Source of the DNA: [Mycobacterium] zoologicum | Lineage (GTDB): Bacteria > Actinomycetota > Actinomycetes > Mycobacteriales > Mycobacteriaceae | DNA: 64,000 nucleotides | Assembly: GCF_020172665.1 (NCBI RefSeq) | Contig: NZ_CP083985.1 | Location: 2,572,853-2,636,852 of the forward strand | Direction of reading: 5' to 3' | In this document: one piece after another, positions 62,999-64,000 of the stretch | Layout of the letters: every line of letters begins with the position of its first letter | Position numbering within the stretch: position 1 is the first letter of the stretch | Made by a program: the position numbers and the translations under genes | Notes under the pieces: generated by a model | The model's database searches: none | What the model was told of the DNA's origin: nothing | The model's input: only the letters and a program-made list of their open reading frames with translations

Positions 62999-63874
62999 AT
63001 GACCTTCAACGAAGGTATGCAGATCGATACCAGCACCACCTCGTCAGGCGGCGCCGGCCGTGGCATCGCGATCGGCGGCGGGGTCGCCGGCCTGGTGATC
63101 ATGGTGGTGGCGCTACTGCTGGGTGCCGACCCGGGCGATGTACTGAGCCAGCAGCCGGTGGATACCGGACAGTACTCGGCGCCGGGCTTCGACCTCAACA
63201 AGTGCCGCACGGGTGCGGACGCCAATAAGTACGTGGAGTGCCGGGTGACGGCGACGGGCAATTCGGTGGACGCGGTGTGGTCGGATCTGCTGCGCGGCTA
63301 CACCCGCCCGCACGTCCAGCTGTTCAGCGGCCAGATCAGCACCGGTTGCGGGACGGCCAGCAGTGCCGTTGGGCCGTTCTACTGTCCCACCGACCAGACC
63401 GCCTATTTCGACACCGGCTTTTTCCAGGAACTGGTCGACCGGTTCGGCTCCAGCAGTGGACCGATGGCGCAGGAGTATGTGGTGGCCCACGAGTTCGGCC
63501 ACCACGTGCAGAACCTGCTCGGTGACCTGGGCCGCGCCCAGCACGGTGCGCAGGGCGCGACGGGCGCCGGGGTGCGCACCGAATTGCAGGCCGACTGCTA
63601 CGCCGGCGTGTGGGCGCACTATGCGGCGATCACCAAGCAGGAAGGCACCGGGGTGACGTTCCTGAAGCCGCTGACCGACGACGACATCCGCGACGCGCTG
63701 TCGGCAGCGTCATCGGTGGGTGACGACCGCATCCAGCAGTCCATGACCGGGCACGTCAACCCGGAATCGTGGACCCACGGTGCTTCGGCGCAGCGGCAGC
63801 ACTGGTTCACCGTCGGCTACCAGAGCGGCGACCCGAAGCAGTGCAACACGTTCGCCGCCAGCGACCTGGGCTAG
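62999..63874 (+). CDS. YpfJ-type neutral zinc metallopeptidase
   Basis: A 291-residue membrane-anchored protein: one transmembrane helix (about residues 22-41, IAIGGGVAGLVIMVVALLLG) and an outside catalytic domain. The zinc motif HEFGHHVQNLLG is near residue 165, and the third ligand may be the Glu/Asp in RTELQADCYAGVWAHY near 198. C-rich positions (KCRTGAD, VECRVT, CGTAS, YCPTD) are conserved in the family. A similar gene follows aspS in M. tuberculosis (Rv2575, from memory). ATG at 62999, GGAG six to seven bases upstream; a hairpin terminator follows. Confidence 0.9.
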   Translation: MTFNEGMQIDTSTTSSGGAGRGIAIGGGVAGLVIMVVALLLGADPGDVLSQQPVDTGQYSAPGFDLNKCRTGADANKYVECRVTATGNSVDAVWSDLLRGYTRPHVQLFSGQISTGCGTASSAVGPFYCPTDQTAYFDTGFFQELVDRFGSSSGPMAQEYVVAHEFGHHVQNLLGDLGRAQHGAQGATGAGVRTELQADCYAGVWAHYAAITKQEGTGVTFLKPLTDDDIRDALSAASSVGDDRIQQSMTGHVNPESWTHGASAQRQHWFTVGYQSGDPKQCNTFAASDLG

Positions 63875-63910
63875 CGGCTGATATGTAGGGAAGTTTGTCA
63901 AGGGCAGGGT

Positions 63911-63948
63911 GAAGCGGCGGCCACGACCGTCGTCATGGCCGCCGCTTC
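63911..63948 (+). terminator. Hairpin terminator after the metallopeptidase gene
   Basis: Perfect 12-bp stem GAAGCGGCGGCC / GGCCGCCGCTTC with a 14-base loop that itself contains the pairing ACGA / TCGT. It begins 36 bases past the stop. No T-run. Confidence 0.75.
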
Positions 63949-64000
63949 GTGACCAGGTGAATTGGGGTTGTCGAGCGTGTCGTATCGACGCGTATCAAGT

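Overview
The window is GC-rich (roughly two thirds G+C), almost wholly coding, with many GTG starts, 4-base ATGA/GTGA gene overlaps and TANNNT boxes 6-8 bases before start codons. Those traits, together with a PE-PPE-EsxM-EsxN cassette, an MmpS/MmpL pair, mIHF, a resuscitation-promoting factor and a DUF222/13E12 HNH protein, point to a Mycobacterium. The ESX-5-type cassette suggests a slow grower or close relative (inference). No rRNA, tRNA, CRISPR array, insertion sequence or phage gene was seen.

Bases 1-25,000 hold mostly minus-strand housekeeping genes: fmt-rsmB-rpe (rpe cut by the left edge); an esterase; a tandem universal stress protein; priA; a DUF1023 hydrolase; a YhhN membrane protein divergent from a lipH-like esterase, short VOC protein and Baeyer-Villiger-type monooxygenase operon; mihF-gmk-rpoZ-coaBC-metK; and the pyrimidine operon pyrR-pyrB-pyrC-membrane gene-carA-carB-pyrF, preceded by a good match to a PyrR-binding RNA loop.

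Bases 25,000-33,000 are more accessory: a beta-lactamase-fold hydrolase, a TetR-controlled flavin monooxygenase/azoreductase pair with a clear palindromic operator, an ERCC4-type nuclease carrying an Lsr2-like tail, and a large PLP-dependent amino acid decarboxylase.

Bases 33,000-48,400 return to core genes: pepQ-efp-nusB, a four-gene shikimate operon (aroC-aroK-aroB-aroQ), alaS-ruvX-mltG-aroE-prepilin peptidase, a secreted and apparently degenerate histidine phosphatase, and rarA. The shikimate enzymes aroB, aroQ, aroE, aroK and aroC make chorismate from DAHP; the pyr operon makes UMP, which gmk-type kinases and RNA polymerase (rpoZ) draw on indirectly.

Bases 48,400-64,000 contain the HNH protein, an NDMA-type alcohol dehydrogenase, a DUF3097 protein, a TetR regulator beside an mmpS-mmpL operon with a 19-bp palindromic operator, an unusually AT-rich and G-poor block leading into an rpf gene, a thioesterase, aspS, an anchored secreted protein, the PE/PPE/Esx cassette and a zinc metallopeptidase. 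The most noteworthy non-routine items are the ERCC4-Lsr2 fusion, the AT-rich rpf leader, the PyrR RNA element, the two TetR operators, a pair of 12-bp repeats upstream of the stress-protein gene, an internally shortened VOC protein and the degenerate phosphatase.
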